Source of the DNA: Cellvibrio sp. PSBB006
Lineage (GTDB): Bacteria > Pseudomonadota > Gammaproteobacteria > Pseudomonadales > Cellvibrionaceae
Direction: 5' to 3'
DNA length: 64,000 nt
Assembly: GCF_002162135.1 (NCBI RefSeq)
Contig: NZ_CP021382.1
Coordinates: forward strand, 124,001 to 188,000
A model generated the notes under the pieces. The model saw only the letters and a list, made by a program, of their open reading frames with translations, had not been told where the DNA came from and ran no database searches. Of this stretch, positions 63,047 through 64,000 are shown piece by piece (positions within the stretch are counted from its first letter, which is position 1; each line of letters begins with the position of its first letter). Position numbers and translations under genes: made by a program.

Positions 63047-64000
63047 TTATTGAATAAAGCGATCAAAGGGAAGAATGTTAACGAGATCGTGTGCATCCAC
63101 CGAACCTTGTTCGCATTCCAAAACGATATAACAATTCGCGTCACTAAAGGAGGTCATCACGCCCGAGCCTTGCGCTCCAGTGGTGTTCACGTAAAGATTA
63201 CCCTCGCTGTTGGTCAGTCGGCCGCGTTGATACTCAGTGCGACCAATTCTTTTTTTTATGGCTGATTCGGCTTTTACCGTGAATGTTATTGAGGGAGGAA
63301 TATATTCTCCGGCCATATGTCGGAGTATAGGAAGCGCGAGTTGATGAAGGGTGACCATGGCAGAGACCGGATTTCCCGGCAAACCAAAAAAATAACTCTG
63401 CCCTAATTGGCCAAAGGCAAAAGGTTTTCCGGGTTTGATCGCCACTTTCCAAAAATTTATTTGCCCTAGCTCGCCCAGCACGTCTTTTACATAATCCGCA
63501 TCGCCGACAGAAACCCCGCCAGTGGATATTACGGCGTCGGCTTGTTCAGCTGCATCAATAAAAGCGTTGCGAAGGGTGTCGGGCTGATCCGGAATCAATC
63601 CCACATCAATGACCTCCACATGCAAACGTTGGAGCAGGGCAATGATGCTGTAGCGATTGCTGTCGTAAATACTGCCGGAGGGTAAGGCCTCGCCAGGTGG
63701 TATGAGTTCATCACCGGTAGAAAGCACGGCGATGCGAAGCCGCCGAAACACATCGACTTCCGCCATGCCCAATGAAGCGATTAATCCAATATCCAACGGA
63801 TTCAGGCGTTTTCCTTTCGCTATAACTACATCACCCTCGGCGATGTCTTCACCGCGTTGACGAATGTTTTCCAGGGGGCGTGGATGTTGGTTCAGCTTGA
63901 TGAATTGACGATCACCTGCGTTTATAACGTCGACATTTTCTTGCATGACGACACAATTAGCACCAGCAGGAATGGGAGCGCCAGTCATGATCCGTATGCA
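63047..64000 (-). CDS. moeA: Molybdopterin molybdenumtransferase MoeA (N-terminus beyond window)
   Basis: Inserts molybdenum into adenylated molybdopterin. The visible 318 codons begin in the RIMTGAPIPAGANCVVMQEN block and include DELIPPGEALPSGSIYDSN, VISTGGVSVGDADYVKDVL, and the C-terminal domain IV. The start lies past base 64000. It reads toward moaA on the same strand, but the hairpin and leader between them suggest separate transcription units. Confidence 0.93.
   Translation of the reverse strand, partial: CIRIMTGAPIPAGANCVVMQENVDVINAGDRQFIKLNQHPRPLENIRQRGEDIAEGDVVIAKGKRLNPLDIGLIASLGMAEVDVFRRLRIAVLSTGDELIPPGEALPSGSIYDSNRYSIIALLQRLHVEVIDVGLIPDQPDTLRNAFIDAAEQADAVISTGGVSVGDADYVKDVLGELGQINFWKVAIKPGKPFAFGQLGQSYFFGLPGNPVSAMVTLHQLALPILRHMAGEYIPPSITFTVKAESAIKKRIGRTEYQRGRLTNSEGNLYVNTTGAQGSGVMTSFSDANCYIVLECEQGSVDAHDLVNILPFDRFIQ

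Overview
The window is gammaproteobacterial chromosome. The evidence is tRNA-Ser(GGA) and tRNA-Arg(ACG) genes of gammaproteobacterial type, a YdjA-like nitroreductase, a DauA-type SulP transporter, a TRIC channel, a YjdM/PhnA protein and a moeA / moaA-moaB-moaD cluster. A Cellvibrio- or Alteromonadales-like host would fit, but nothing here fixes the genus. Ordinary chromosome lies at the two ends (1-3.5 kb and 51-64 kb); the middle is almost entirely accessory DNA.

Layout. 1-3.5 kb: adenylate cyclase (cut by the window edge), a coiled-coil membrane protein, a nitroreductase and two tRNAs. 3.6-19.2 kb: an island beside tRNA-Arg with a P4-type integrase, a ribbon-helix-helix-like regulator with three TAACGTTA sites, AlpA, and a YagK/Gp2-like protein. 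It also carries a three-gene SIR2 / small protein / SMC-like ATPase operon that fits the Lamassu (Lamassu-Sir2) defence architecture, and a 2151-residue nuclease-STAND protein resembling Avs-type sensors. 19.3-31.1 kb: a broken chromosomal integron. It has a truncated intI facing away from small same-strand cassettes with attC-like sites, a decayed IS110/IS1111-type element sitting inside an attC, and a possible group II intron fragment. The array is split by a six-gene operon (Cys-rich secreted peptide, PhoD-like phosphatase, membrane protein, secreted NUC1 nuclease with SH3 domain, lipoprotein, helical protein) whose joint function I do not recognise.

31-36.6 kb: small lipoprotein and membrane genes on the minus strand, an XRE regulator with a perfect 14-bp inverted repeat upstream, a second tyrosine recombinase, a RadC-like JAB protein and a zinc-ribbon/glycine-rich protein. 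37-49 kb: interbacterial-competition material. It contains an AHH nuclease with an Imm11-like (DUF1629) partner and a ketoacyl-synthase-like protein lacking its catalytic Cys, an Rhs system split into two separately exported proteins, an orphan Imm11-like gene, and two copies of a roughly 200-bp MITE-like element.

49.6-60.6 kb: two near-identical 1258-bp IS3-family elements in opposite orientation enclose mostly housekeeping genes (isocitrate dehydrogenase family, aminopropyltransferase-like, SulP, TRIC, PhnA) plus a third Imm11-like gene. A different IS3-family element follows and has cut off an alpha/beta-hydrolase tail. 61-64 kb: molybdenum-cofactor genes moaD, moaB and moaA behind a structured leader that is probably a Moco riboswitch, then moeA running off the window.

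The window reads as a defence and competition hotspot. The SIR2-SMC operon and the giant STAND protein probably act against phage or plasmids; the Rhs, AHH and Imm11 genes act between bacteria; the integron array supplies small genes, one of which looks like a PD-(D/E)xK nuclease.
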